A stretch of DNA of 64,000 nt from Magicicada septendecula (lineage: Eukaryota; Arthropoda; Insecta; Hemiptera; Cicadidae). Below are positions 37,748 to 49,480 of the stretch, piece after piece (position 1 is the first letter of the stretch; every line of letters begins with the position of its first letter). The stretch lies in NCBI GenBank assembly GCA_034769895.1, contig CM068375.1, forward strand, positions 257,949,268 through 258,013,267, in the 5' to 3' direction. Position numbers and translations under genes: made by a program. The notes beneath the pieces are model-generated. The model was given only the letters and a program-made list of their open reading frames with translations. It searched no databases and was not told where the DNA came from.

Positions 37748-39441
37748 GAATTAGGATATTGTGTATTTGGGCTTGTTGTTTGTCCTTGAGCTTGACTAGT
37801 ACTTGCGACGGCGTTGACCTGCGCCTCGTATACGTGCTTCTGTGGTCCCTTGTTTACGTCCCGTCGACCGTGCTCATTATTATTCTGCACCCGGTTCCGC
37901 CATGAGTTATTACCGTTATCCGCCGGCCTTTCTGCCCTCCTATTCTGCCACGGGCGATTTGTACTCTCTTCTTCTCGTTTTACCTGCGGTCGTTCTACTG
38001 TATTCATACTTCGCATTGCTGTAAACTCCATCAATAACATTTGGAATTCGGCAATATTACTGACTCCTCTAGTGATAGTAGCGACAGCTATATCGTGGTG
38101 GTAATGGCGTGCTAACTTCCTTATCAGGTGTTGCTCAGATATGGGTGGAATCAGTTGACGATTTTGTAATATACATCTTTCCATGTATTGAACCATGCTC
38201 AATCCACTCTCATATCTGTATTTCCCGAATTCCAGCCGGTCACGCACCTCTTCTTGTACCATTTGGTTCCAATACTTCGCAATGAATGCGTTCTGGAACT
38301 CTTGAAATGTGTTAATATCATTTCGTATTAACCGCCACCATATCGCTGCTTCACATTCTAGATGTCTCGCGACCCAGTTTACCCCCTCGTTCGCGTAATA
38401 CTCCTTCCGGATCTCCTCCAACTCCTTTATGAATTCCATGGGGTATTCCCCTTCCCCGTTGAACGACACACTCTTCAGATGCTCCACCGTGATACTGCGT
38501 TGCACTGGTACAGCTCCCAACTGCGCAAATCTCGCTCTCACGTCTTCCTTTACCTGAGTTAATCGTCCATCCACTTCTACACAATTATTTTCGTATCGTT
38601 CTGTGAGTCTTTGTATCTGCTCTGTAGTTACATCTCTTACCTCATTTATTTCACGGGTAACTTCTTGTCTGTGTTGCTGAACTTGGTCTTCTTGTTTCTT
38701 ATTATTTCGATCTACCTTTTTAGTTAGCTTGTTAATTTCTAGTGCGACTTCTTCTCGCGTGTGCCGGATTATCTGTTCTTTTCTCTCCAGTTGTTCGTTC
38801 ACGTGCGTTTGAAATGTTTTCATCTCTTCATTTACCACTTCCTTTGCTTCCGATCTCACTTTTGTTGATAATTCTTGGTTCTCGCGCCTAATCTCACTAA
38901 GCTGTTGTTCTACTTGCAATCTGTGCTCGTTTAACTGTTGTGTCATGTACTGTTCAATATCCGTCTTTAATTGTATATTGTTTTCATGCATGCTCTCTTT
39001 AACATCTTCAATTCTTTTTTCTAGCTGCTTGGTATTTTCTGCCAGTTTTTCCGTCAAGTGTTGCGTTAATTTTTCTTCCAATTTTTCCGTCCGTTTATTG
39101 TTTTCTGTCATTTGTTTTGTTAGTTTTCCTGTTGTCTGTTTATTGGTTTCCGTTATTTGTTGTTTTAATTGTTGTAGCATTGTGACTATGTCCATGTTTG
39201 TTATTGTATGTTGTGTTGCGCTGGTTACGTTTTCTTCTGCCCGTCCCCTTGCCTCTGAAGGAACCGGTGCGGTTTCGTTATCGGTTAGTTCGTCAAGTAT
39301 TCCCGTCTCTCCCATCTGGTTATTAACTTCGAACTCCCCTTCATCACTATCATTGGTAATATAGTTACTTGCCATTTTTACTTCACTATTTATATGTCTA
39401 TTAAAATTCCTTAATTCTCTAGTTTTACTTCTAGTTAACAT
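37738..39441 (-). CDS. gag: Gag, intact 567 aa (unit 5)
   Basis: The structural protein of the element. Residues 1-75 are variable and acidic. About 80-305 is highly charged, Gln/Glu/Lys-rich sequence with heptad-like spacing, predicted as a long coiled coil. About 318-480 is a capsid-like region with AAIWWRLIRNDINTFQEF, the AxxWW and TFxxFxxAF pattern of Ty3/gypsy gag. The tail is Asn/Arg/Gln-rich with no CCHC zinc knuckle, so any nucleic-acid binding must rely on basic residues. The start is the first Met after the leader. It ends on the A AAA AAC slippery site. A Gly-to-Cys change (HLECEAAIWW) is shared only with unit 6. Whether it is expressed is unknown. Confidence 0.88.
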   Translation of the reverse strand: MLTRSKTRELRNFNRHINSEVKMASNYITNDSDEGEFEVNNQMGETGILDELTDNETAPVPSEARGRAEENVTSATQHTITNMDIVTMLQQLKQQITETNKQTTGKLTKQMTENNKRTEKLEEKLTQHLTEKLAENTKQLEKRIEDVKESMHENNIQLKTDIEQYMTQQLNEHRLQVEQQLSEIRRENQELSTKVRSEAKEVVNEEMKTFQTHVNEQLERKEQIIRHTREEVALEINKLTKKVDRNNKKQEDQVQQHRQEVTREINEVRDVTTEQIQRLTERYENNCVEVDGRLTQVKEDVRARFAQLGAVPVQRSITVEHLKSVSFNGEGEYPMEFIKELEEIRKEYYANEGVNWVARHLECEAAIWWRLIRNDINTFQEFQNAFIAKYWNQMVQEEVRDRLEFGKYRYESGLSMVQYMERCILQNRQLIPPISEQHLIRKLARHYHHDIAVATITRGVSNIAEFQMLLMEFTAMRSMNTVERPQVKREEESTNRPWQNRRAERPADNGNNSWRNRVQNNNEHGRRDVNKGPQKHVYEAQVNAVASTSQAQGQTTSPNTQYPNSKN

Positions 39442-39541
39442 TAATTTTAAATTTTTATATTCTATTTCTTATTCTCTACTCATCTCATTTTACCGAGCTT
39501 ACCTAATTTTATAATCAAGCTCCACTAGTTGGGCGGCAAAT

Positions 39542-41118
39542 ATAAGGATTCTTTAAGCTCCACGTTTTTTTTTTGTGGCGTCAATTATGATTATTATTTT
39601 GAAAGAGCTCCACTCAAATTTATATTACTAATTATTACTTGGGCGCCAGAGCAGGAGATCTCAGGTTTGTTTATGAAATAATAACAAACTGTTCAGATAC
39701 TAATATTTGTATTGTTAGATTCTTATCATTTAATAAATCTGAAACATAATCATTTATATCAACCTTATTCAATAATAACACCAAAATAGTATTAATAATT
39801 CTAGTTACGCTTCTTTTTGAATTTATATTATTTAAATAATATTCATAGGACTTCTTAGTATATTCAATTTACTCCACTAACAAATTTAAATCATCGCTAT
39901 CAATCAAACACACATATATGTATATCATCAATTCTTAACTGCTACGACTTCTATACTATTCAATATATATTTAATTATTTAATTCATCTATCATTTCAAT
40001 AATTATTAGTATTGGTTTCTTACTTTACTATATCATAATTCACCCAAACATGTCATCTAGCATAAATTGAATGTTTAGTATCTGAACATCGTGGGTCTTT
40101 TTAAAATGAGATGAGTTTATTGAGATATTAAATTTATGTTAATTGATTGTATTGTAATTTATAAGTGAGATATTGTTACTTGTGGCAGGATTCCTGACAG
40201 GCGAATGACGAATTGTATTCTTGCGTTAACTATCACACCACACTTTCACTGATCACGCTTTATTAACTTTCTTTAACCACATCACACGCTCGCGTTATTA
40301 CCATACGTCACGCACAAATAAATAATATACTTTTGTTGCAAATTACGCGCACAATTTAAATAGCTTCTTGTCCACACGTACTTTCGCGCACATATTTAAA
40401 TAAAACTTCTTGATGACTGATACTATTAAACCGAGAGAATATTGATTTGAACTTTGAGTAATTTAATTTGCTCACATCGAGTGACGCAGGTTTCACGTGT
40501 TTTGCGTGAAATTTTAACTTAGACTTCCCCGTTGTGGGCTCCGCGTGTTATTTTTATAGTTTCTTCAATTCTACCCTCACTACATCTTCTGTTGATCATT
40601 TCTCATTGGTCTTACATTCAAATATTTGCCGGTATTTTTGAATGTATCCAGTCTGGTGTCGTATCTCTTTCGCGCTCACTACTGACGCTATTGGTGATTG
40701 GTTCCCAAAGTGCGGGCGATAAATTTACGCGGTTGTCCGTTACACACCTTAAAAAATGACGCGACTTTCTAAAATCGTCATATTTACTGGCGTGACATCT
40801 TTTGTCTGTTGAAGGACACCGTACCGTTAACCTAACGGTATATAGGCGTTTTTTGCTAGTTTTACACTACAAAACAATTTATGCGTTTACGACATGTAGG
40901 GTGTCTTAGGTCTATTGTACATATTTTTGCCGGCGTCGGTCTGTCGCACTGCCGAGCCTCTTTAGATTCACTATTCAATTATAAATTTACTTAAAACTAC
41001 GTACATTTCAATACTTTAATTTATCATATATGGTTATATTTATCATTAATATTTGCTTACTTATTATAGGTATTTACATACATATTAAATTATGATACAG
41101 TTATACAGTATCGTTTCA
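39542..41118 (-). repeat. LTR 6
   Basis: 1,577 bp, almost identical to LTR5. One visible difference is CGTGACATC at 40792 versus CGTGGCATC at 36002. Confidence 0.9.
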
Positions 41119-41713
41119 TTTGTCCCCCGAAATGATTCCAATAATTGTTTTATATAATTTGTGGAATCATTTCGTATGCCTGTAACAGCACAACCATTCA
41201 ATGAAATTTACACTTTTGGTATGACACACTTTAACAATACGGTCAAAACCGGTCCCCTTAGCTAGTCACTCTCGCTTTCGCTCGGAGGGTTTACGCGGTG
41301 ATACATATCTTACCACCCTTACTTCTAATTTACATAACATTACTTTCTCATACCCTCGCTTACTCGCTACGTTAACACACATTTTAAACAATCACTATCA
41401 CTTTCTAAGATTTAAGTTACTTTCTCTCCTTATCGTATAACATTCGATTACTATTTTTAAAATTTTGTCCATTTAGTTCTAACATCAAATTTCCTTGTAT
41501 CTTCTTTACATACATAATATTTAAGTTATGTTAATTACATATAAATATTAATACACTTTATCCATATCAAGTTAAATTGATTACATAAATTTTTTTTTCA
41601 TTAATTTTGTTACGTACAAAATGTTTCATATTAAGTTAAGTTGCATACAAATTTGTTTATGTTAAGGAATTTTAATATTATTTGTTTTCAAATTCCGTAT
41701 TAATTATAATGAC

Positions 41714-42280
41714 TCATCCATGGTAGTATGGCTTCATCTGCCTGACGTTGAAAATGCCTCGCACCGATTCAAGGTCGTCGACCTCAGCTACCACGTATGT
41801 TGCACCCCCTTTGACCTCCTTGACCTTGTATGGGCCTTCGTAGAGCTCACAAAATTTCGCAGTGATTTTATTTGTTAACTCAGAGATCGGGTTAGTTCTG
41901 ATCAGCACCAGGTCTCCAATATTGAACTTCAGCTGCATTTTCCCTTCATTATGTTTCCTCGCTCTCTTCTCACCCTTTCTTTTCAAATTTTGGTAGAGTT
42001 CACCTGGGTTTACCTTCCTTTCGTCCTTCATCAGTTCTTTGTCAACGTACATCTCCCACACTCTTTTTGGTTTCCGACCCCAATGAGCCTGATGTGGTGT
42101 CATCTCGATTGTATCGTGATATGTTTCATTGATACACTTTTCTACCAATCGAATATATTTAGCCCACTTTGTGTGGTGTCCACCCACCAGTATTCGAAAC
42201 ATATTCCCTAGCTGTCTGTTTACCCTTTCCGCTAGGTTCGTACATGGGTTCCGAATAGCAGTGTACTTCGGTTTAATCCC
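41714..42280 (-). pseudogene. Integrase C-terminal remnant, unit 6
   Basis: Same as unit 5. Confidence 0.88.
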
Positions 42281-42537
42281 ATTTTATTTCTTTTTTTATT
42301 TTTATATATACATTCTCTAGAAATTGCATTAATCTGGGACCCAGTATCAAGTAAAGAAATAACCGGTACCCCATTTAGATATAACTCCACTTCCGGACAT
42401 TTCAATCTTCGTGTTCTTATCGTCTCTTTATCCTCTTCTAATAGGTCATCCCTTACGTCTACAAATGTTGTGCTAATTTTCTTATAACTACGTACTAAAT
42501 CTACCTTATCACTACGTGGAACCCTACTCAGTTTTTT
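42232..42537 (-). pseudogene. Protease remnant in -1 frame, unit 6
   Basis: 101 codons, differing from unit 5 by one visible base in the junction tract (plus-strand TTCTTTTTTTATT versus TTCTGTTTTTATT). Slippery heptamer intact. Confidence 0.85.
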
Positions 42538-44231
42538 GAATTAGGATATTGTGTATTTGGGCTTGTTGTTTGTCCTTGAGCTTGACTAGTACTTGCGACG
42601 GCGTTGACCTGCGCCTCGTATACGTGCTTCTGTGGTCCCTTGTTTACGTCCCGTCGACCGTGCTCATTATTATTCTGCACCCGGTTCCGCCATGAGTTAT
42701 TACCGTTATCCGCCGGCCTTTCTGCCCTCCTATTCTGCCACGGGCGATTTGTACTCTCTTCTTCTCGTTTTACCTGCGGTCGTTCTACTGTATTCATACT
42801 TCGCATTGCTGTAAACTCCATCAATAACATTTGGAATTCGGCAATATTACTGACTCCTCTAGTGATAGTAGCGACAGCTATATCGTGGTGGTAATGGCGT
42901 GCTAACTTCCTTATCAGGTGTTGCTCAGATATGGGTGGAATCAGTTGACGATTTTGTAATATACATCTTTCCATGTATTGAACCATGCTCAATCCACTCT
43001 CATATCTGTATTTCCCGAATTCCAGCCGGTCACGCACCTCTTCTTGTACCATTTGGTTCCAATACTTCGCAATGAATGCGTTCTGGAACTCTTGAAATGT
43101 GTTAATATCATTTCGTATTAACCGCCACCATATCGCTGCTTCACATTCTAGATGTCTCGCGACCCAGTTTACCCCCTCGTTCGCGTAATACTCCTTCCGG
43201 ATCTCCTCCAACTCCTTTATGAATTCCATGGGGTATTCCCCTTCCCCGTTGAACGACACACTCTTCAGATGCTCCACCGTGATACTGCGTTGCACTGGTA
43301 CAGCTCCCAACTGCGCAAATCTCGCTCTCACGTCTTCCTTTACCTGAGTTAATCGTCCATCCACTTCTACACAATTATTTTCGTATCGTTCTGTGAGTCT
43401 TTGTATCTGCTCTGTAGTTACATCTCTTACCTCATTTATTTCACGGGTAACTTCTTGTCTGTGTTGCTGAACTTGGTCTTCTTGTTTCTTATTATTTCGA
43501 TCTACCTTTTTAGTTAGCTTGTTAATTTCTAGTGCGACTTCTTCTCGCGTGTGCCGGATTATCTGTTCTTTTCTCTCCAGTTGTTCGTTCACGTGCGTTT
43601 GAAATGTTTTCATCTCTTCATTTACCACTTCCTTTGCTTCCGATCTCACTTTTGTTGATAATTCTTGGTTCTCGCGCCTAATCTCACTAAGCTGTTGTTC
43701 TACTTGCAATCTGTGCTCGTTTAACTGTTGTGTCATGTACTGTTCAATATCCGTCTTTAATTGTATATTGTTTTCATGCATGCTCTCTTTAACATCTTCA
43801 ATTCTTTTTTCTAGCTGCTTGGTATTTTCTGCCAGTTTTTCCGTCAAGTGTTGCGTTAATTTTTCTTCCAATTTTTCCGTCCGTTTATTGTTTTCTGTCA
43901 TTTGTTTTGTTAGTTTTCCTGTTGTCTGTTTATTGGTTTCCGTTATTTGTTGTTTTAATTGTTGTAGCATTGTGACTATGTCCATGTTTGTTATTGTATG
44001 TTGTGTTGCGCTGGTTACGTTTTCTTCTGCCCGTCCCCTTGCCTCTGAAGGAACCGGTGCGGTTTCGTTATCGGTTAGTTCGTCAAGTATTCCCGTCTCT
44101 CCCATCTGGTTATTAACTTCGAACTCCCCTTCATCACTATCATTGGTAATATAGTTACTTGCCATTTTTACTTCACTATTTATATGTCTATTAAAATTCC
44201 TTAATTCTCTAGTTTTACTTCTAGTTAACAT
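42528..44231 (-). CDS. gag: Gag, intact 567 aa (unit 6)
   Basis: Appears residue-for-residue the same as unit 5 gag, including the rare Cys in HLECEAAIWW. Same layout: acidic N-terminus, long coiled coil (about 80-305), capsid-like core (about 318-480), Asn/Arg-rich tail without zinc knuckle. It lies directly downstream of LTR7, the outer LTR, so if the array is transcribed from its 5' end this is the gag that would be first in the transcript. Units 5 and 6 look like the latest duplication in the array. Confidence 0.88.
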   Translation of the reverse strand: MLTRSKTRELRNFNRHINSEVKMASNYITNDSDEGEFEVNNQMGETGILDELTDNETAPVPSEARGRAEENVTSATQHTITNMDIVTMLQQLKQQITETNKQTTGKLTKQMTENNKRTEKLEEKLTQHLTEKLAENTKQLEKRIEDVKESMHENNIQLKTDIEQYMTQQLNEHRLQVEQQLSEIRRENQELSTKVRSEAKEVVNEEMKTFQTHVNEQLERKEQIIRHTREEVALEINKLTKKVDRNNKKQEDQVQQHRQEVTREINEVRDVTTEQIQRLTERYENNCVEVDGRLTQVKEDVRARFAQLGAVPVQRSITVEHLKSVSFNGEGEYPMEFIKELEEIRKEYYANEGVNWVARHLECEAAIWWRLIRNDINTFQEFQNAFIAKYWNQMVQEEVRDRLEFGKYRYESGLSMVQYMERCILQNRQLIPPISEQHLIRKLARHYHHDIAVATITRGVSNIAEFQMLLMEFTAMRSMNTVERPQVKREEESTNRPWQNRRAERPADNGNNSWRNRVQNNNEHGRRDVNKGPQKHVYEAQVNAVASTSQAQGQTTSPNTQYPNSKN

Positions 44232-44331
44232 TAATTTTAAATTTTTATATTCTATTTCTTATTCTCTACTCATCTCATTTTACCGAGCTTACCTAATTTT
44301 ATAATCAAGCTCCACTAGTTGGGCGGCAAAT

Positions 44332-45906
44332 ATAAGGATTCTTTAAGCTCCACGTTTTTTTTGTGGCGTCAATTATGATTATTATTTTGAAAGAGCTCCA
44401 CTCAAATTTATATTACTAATTATTACTTGGGCGCCAGAGCAGGAGATCTCAGGTTTGTTTATGAAATAATAACAAACTGTTCAGATACTAATATTTGTAT
44501 TGTTAGATTCTTATCATTTAATAAATCTGAAACATAATCATTTATATCAACCTTATTCAATAATAACACCAAAATAGTATTAATAATTCTAGTTACGCTT
44601 CTTTTTGAATTTATATTATTTAAATAACATTCATAGGAGTTCTTAGTATATTCAATTTACTCCACTAACAAATTTAAATCATCGCTATCAATCAAACACA
44701 CATATATGTATATCATCAATTCTTAACTGCTACGACTTCTATACTATTCAATATATATTTAATTATTTAATTCATCTATCATTTCAATAATTATTAGTAT
44801 TGGTTTCTTACTTTACTATATCATAATTCACCCAAACATGTCATCTAGCATAAATTGAATGTTTAGTATCTGAACATCGTGGGTCTTTTTAAAATGAGAT
44901 GAGTTTATTGAGATATTAAATTTATGTTAATTGATTGTATTGTAATTTATAAGTGAGATATTGTTACTTGTGGCAGGATTCCTGACAGGCGAATGACGAA
45001 TTGTATTCTTGCGTTAACTATCACACCACACTTTCACTGATCACGCTTTATTAACTTTCTTTAACCACATCACACGCTCGCGTTATTACCATACGTCACG
45101 CACAAATGAATAATATACTTTTGTTGCAAATTACGCGCACAATTTAAATAGCTTCTTGTCCACACGTACTTTCGCGCACATATTTAAATAAAACTTCTTG
45201 ATGACTGATACTATTAAACCGAGAGAATATTGATTTGAACTTTGAGTAATTTAATTTGCTCACATCGAGTGACGCAGGTTTCACGTGTTTTGCGTGAAAT
45301 TTTAACTTAGACTTCCCCGTTGTGGGCTCCGCGTGTTATTTTTATAGTTTCTTCAATTCTACCCTCACTACATCTTCTGTTGATCATTTCTCATTGGTCT
45401 TACATTCAAATATTTGCCGGTATTTTTGAATGTATCCAGTCTGGTGTCGTATCTCTTTCGCGCTCACTACTGACGCTATTGGTGATTGGTTCCCAAAGTG
45501 CGGGCGATAATTTTACGCGGTTGTCCGTTACACACCTTAAAAAATGACGCGACTTTCTAAAATCGTCATATTTACTGGCGTGGCATCTTTTGTCTGTTGA
45601 AGGACACCGTACCGTTAACCTAACGGTATATAGGCGTTTTTTGCTAATTTTACACTACAAAACAATTTATGCGTTTACGACATGTAGGGTGTCTTAGGTC
45701 TATTGTACATATTGTTGCCGGCGTCGGTCTGTCGCACTGCCGAGCCTCTTTAGGTTCACTATTCAATTATAAATTTACTTAAAACTACGTACATTTCAAT
45801 ACTTTAATTTATCATATATGGTTATATTTATCATTAATATTTGCTTACTTATTATAGGTATTTACATACATATTAAATTATGATACAGTTATACAGTATC
45901 GTTTCA
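44332..45906 (-). repeat. LTR 7 (outer, 5'-most in element orientation)
   Basis: 1,575 bp, ending ATCGTTTCA directly against TAAGT. Private variants include CAAATGAATA at 45104, GCTAATTTTAC at 45644, ATTGTTGCC near 45712 and TTAGGTTC near 45751. Being the upstream LTR it would hold the promoter for the array. Confidence 0.9.
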
Positions 45907-45911
45907 TAAGT
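45907..45911. other. Right target-site duplication (TAAGT)
   Basis: Matches 15616-15620. The two flanks would join at this 5-mer in the empty site. Confidence 0.75.
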
Positions 45912-46053
45912 ACGCACATCTTAACGATTGTCGTGTTTATTAGGCATTCCCTTTGAAAACATTAAATGTTACCGACGGAACCATAAAACGCTGGTGTCGA
46001 AAGCATTTATACTGTCACTGGTAAAGCAGAATATTTGAAAAGCACTAGACATA

Positions 46054-47219
46054 CGAGGACTGTTCAATAGAAACACGTTTAGAGGCTGTAAAGCATTTTT
46101 AATCAACGATTTTAAAAGGAGTCTCCATTAACATTACGGCATGAATCCCACTGTTGCACTAATCTGTAGATTCCGTGTTGGTAAAATTCTTGCGGCTGTT
46201 TGCGGAACCATTCGCTAACAGCAAACTCTACCTCAGAGTCGGATTTGAACTTTTAGTGATTTCTTTAATATGCCAAAAACATGATAATCGCCCGGGGACA
46301 AGTCGGGGCTGTAAGGTGGATGTTGTAAAACTTCCCACTTTATACGACCAAGCAGATCTTGAATCGTCTGGGCTACATGGGATCGAGCATTATCATGCAG
46401 AAGAATGACACCATTTGTGAGCTTACCGGGACGTTTATTCTTGATGCCGACCCGTAAGCGTTTTAAGCTGTCTGCATATCGCTCAGCATTGATATTGACA
46501 CTAGGTTCTTTCAAATCTAAGAGCAGCACACCGTGATAATAAAAAAATACGGTCACCATTACTTTTCCTGCCGAAGGTAGGGACCGACATTTTTTCGCCT
46601 TTGGAGATTGTGCATACTTCCACCGCATACTCTGACGTTTGGATTCCGGTTCGTAGTGATAACACCAAAACTCATCACCGGCAACAAATTAGTGTAGAAA
46701 GGCATTACCTTGTTGTTGATAGCGCATCAGATGCTGTAATCAGTAAGCAGTCGTGGAATCCACTGAACAGCAACTTTGTGATAGTGAAGACTATGAATGA
46801 TGGAATGAACAGTTCCCACGCTGATGCTCTACATTTGAGAAAGTTGTCTAACTTTGATGCGCCTATTTGCCCGTAAGGCAGTTTCCAGTTGTCTCACATT
46901 TTCATCTGATGCTGCAATACGTACAGGTCCGGGACGGGCCAAATCTTTAGTGGATTCTCTTCCTTGTCAAAATTTATTGCACCATTCAACCACTGCCGTA
47001 TGAGATTAACTATAGTCACCAGATTATCTTTGGACGGATTTTCTATCATAGATGCTATTTTTCAACCCGATCGCAACGCTTAGAAAAGAGCAAACCGCAA
47101 ATATTTTTTACAGACGCGTCACTAGTACTTAAACAGACAATTAAACAAATGAATTCCGTTGCCATGACGACGAAGTCAAGGCTGCGCAGATCAAACGTGT
47201 TTCTATTGAACAATCCTCG
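46054..47219 (-). mobile_element. Mariner transposon, full length with TIRs
   Basis: 1,166 bp bounded by TA on both sides (46052-46053, 47220-47221). Terminal inverted repeats begin CGAGGACTGTTCAATAGAAA on the left and CGAGGATTGTTCAATAGAAA on the right complement, about 27 bp with one mismatch. The transposase lies on the minus strand. Size, TIR length and TA target fit the mariner family. Confidence 0.92.
46233..47060 (-). pseudogene. Mariner transposase, disrupted
   Basis: A DD34D transposase. The last 131 codons are open. Seen directly: GDEFW with the first catalytic Asp just upstream of the long frame, HDNARSH with the second, and SPDLSPGDYH with the third exactly 34 residues after the second. 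N-terminal helix-turn-helix pieces (KDLARPGPVRIAASDEN) can be read up to about 47000 but in different frames, so frameshifts have disabled the gene. Catalytic residues remain, so decay is through frame loss rather than active-site loss. Confidence 0.85.
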
Positions 47220-47221
47220 TA

Positions 47222-47550
47222 ATTTTTTGTATGCCATTACAAACAAGGCTTAACGCATAGTCACTCATATTGCACACTAGTTATAAAACTTCTTTTAACA
47301 GTTTAATGACATGATTTTGTCGAAACTCAGAACCTTGTTAATTTTTTTATTTGTCAAAATTAGTTGTAAAATTTTAAAGTTTTACGTCTGAAATACGGTT
47401 TTCATTACGTCCGTTAGATAATTTGTAATAATTTTGATAATCTGAGTCATTCTAATCATGCATATAAGTGATTTTTGGTTCCAATTATTCAGAGTTATGA
47501 ATACTTGCAACGTTTAACTTAATACCAAATCTGGGAATACCTGGAATCTG
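47222..47550. other. No recognisable feature
   Basis: AT-rich spacer between the mariner and the foldback element. Confidence 0.4.
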
Positions 47551-47802
47551 GGATTGTCCTCAGAAGCTGTGAGTGGCGGTTGAAAGACCCTGTTGTAAGA
47601 CTTGACAATTATGTCGTCTTTCAAACAGCAAAATTTATTTCTATACTTGGTCCGATTGTCGAGAGCATTAGGAAGCAATGTTCATTCATTTTAAACGCGA
47701 ACTGCTGTCAAGTCTTACAACAAGGTCAGGTCTTGAGACCTGTGGCTGTCAGATTTTACAACAGGGTTTTTACCGCCCCTCACAGCTTCTGAGGACAATC
47801 CA
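47551..47802. repeat. Foldback element with ~48-bp inverted ends
   Basis: GGATTGTCCTCAGAAGCTGT begins the left arm (47551-47598) and its complement ends the right arm (47755-47802); the arms differ by a few bases. A second inner pair, TTGTAAGACTTGAC (47593-47606) and its complement (47707-47720), shows that the right side holds an extra copy of the inner arm. No coding sequence. The core (about 47615-47695) recurs inverted at 49481-49562. Confidence 0.75.
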
Positions 47803-49480
47803 ACATTCCAGGGGTCGAAATCGAAACATCAACTGACAAAACATTACGATGGAAGCGTTCCAAATAGAGGATTCACTTGTTTCTTCTTGTTTCAAATCTT
47901 AGTTGAAACTGCTGAATGAGGTAAAGCTAATCTTGTACGGTGTACGAAAACATTAGTGTAGGATCCGTCGTCGGTAGGCGGTTAACAAATTCATTCCCTT
48001 ATAAACCAAAAGGTTGTGTAGTTTACTTATAAAGGTATTCAAACCTTATTAATGTATTGACTATTTCAGAAGATATATAAATTATGTTCCAGTTCCATTG
48101 CAGTTAATGGTTTTATTATGAACCAAAACTAGCGAACAAGTATAATACACTGAAATTAACACGTATGATTGCGATGAACCATATTTTTGTATAATAAAAT
48201 GTCGGCCTATATTAATATGTACTTTGACAAAATCACTAATAGGAAGAATGATATGCCTTGTAGACGACAGTAGACTACAAATGTTCGACGGTTAACTGAA
48301 CCCAAAGCGGTGAGTACATTCTCATCAACTACTGAAAACTGCTTTCATTTAAATACGTGAATAGTTTCGGTTGAGTAATATAGATATTTTGAATTATTAT
48401 TTACAAGAGTGCTTCTAGAAATAACAAATATTATCAACATAGGCCGAGCGATGACACCATAAGCAGTGAAATAATTATTATTTGACGGGAATAGTAAACA
48501 TTTGTTTACAGTTACTGTTTCGAATTAAAAAATCTACTTGTAATTACTGTGTGCTATTTATATATAATTATACAGCAAACTTAATCCTACACAGTACTCT
48601 TGTAGAACTCTTGTACTCTTGTATTTAATACTCTTGTAGGAACTGTTTCTAACTAACACTGAAAAAACTATTAAGCAAAATACCTATATTTAAAAGTAAA
48701 TTACAACATCTTAAGATTTACTTGACATGAAAACTGGATTTAAAAATTAGTTTTAGGTAACCAGTGGCATAAAAACACTTAGTGTAATTAATTAGTGGAT
48801 TCGTTAATTAGTGAGGGCGACTCTGGCTGCCTTTCCTATAATACAGAGGTCTCGTCTGGCATGTCTGCGCTAGATAAGTAAGTAACAAAGGCACATTTAT
48901 ACTACACCTCACATAACTCTACACCGTCATCTCACGCGGTTACTAGGTGGAAGAATTCTCTCTGCCGGTGGTGCAAAGTGAGTTGTTCCGTGGCAAGAAG
49001 ACGCAAGACGCAACTCTTCGCGGGTTTAATCCTTGAAGGGAAAGAAGACCAACAACAACAAGGCTGAGTTATTTACGGTGTGTCATGCACAAAATATTCG
49101 TTATGTCCGGAAACCGTTTTCCGATTAAAACTATTTTTAAAATAAAATTAATTCCTACGTTTATACTAAAATCGCTTTACTGACACATTAAACCTATCTG
49201 TTACGGAACGTATTTTAATCAGATAGTAAAACTATGAAGTCGTGGAAACTTTTACAATGTATTTTAAACTCCATAAAAAAAGAATTTATTTTTGTAAATA
49301 CTCTATTGTACCTTTTTGTCACGATGCTCTTCAAACTTTTAAATATCTTAAAAGCTAGCAAAAAAACAATCTCTTTACCAATATTCCAAAATAGCAAAGA
49401 TTCCGCGTACAAGGAAGAGTAATTGAAGTATTCTTCAGGATAACGAATTTTTCAGGACGATTAGTAACGCGTTTTCTCCT
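47803..49480. other. Anonymous DNA
   Basis: AT-rich to about 48800. At 48590-48640 an 'actcttgta' motif is repeated four times irregularly. A more GC-balanced stretch at 48800-49075 has the look of a short element (no internal promoter boxes or tail found) but cannot be assigned. Confidence 0.35.

Larger units (their letters stand above)
15621..45906 (-). mobile_element. Tandem array of a deleted Ty3/gypsy-like LTR element: 7 LTRs, 6 internal regions
   Basis: The minus strand reads LTR7-int6-LTR6-...-int1-LTR1. LTR starts are 15621, 20399, 25179, 29963, 34752, 39542 and 44332, giving unit periods of 4778 to 4790 bp. Adjacent units share one LTR, so the structure is (LTR-internal)x6-LTR. The outer ends are clean LTR ends with a single TAAGT duplication. 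Unequal crossing over between LTRs after one insertion, or integration of an LTR-recombined concatemer, would both give this. Units carry their own substitutions, arguing against a trivial assembly repeat. All units share the same large pol deletion. Nearest relatives cannot be named without RT, but the gag, the protease and the GPY/F-like integrase tail indicate Ty3/gypsy. Confidence 0.93.

Noticed and set aside
15621..45906. CRISPR-like or satellite interpretation of the 4.8-kb periodicity
   Set aside because: The unit contains LTRs, gag, protease and integrase parts, and outer ends with target duplication, so it is a retroelement array.
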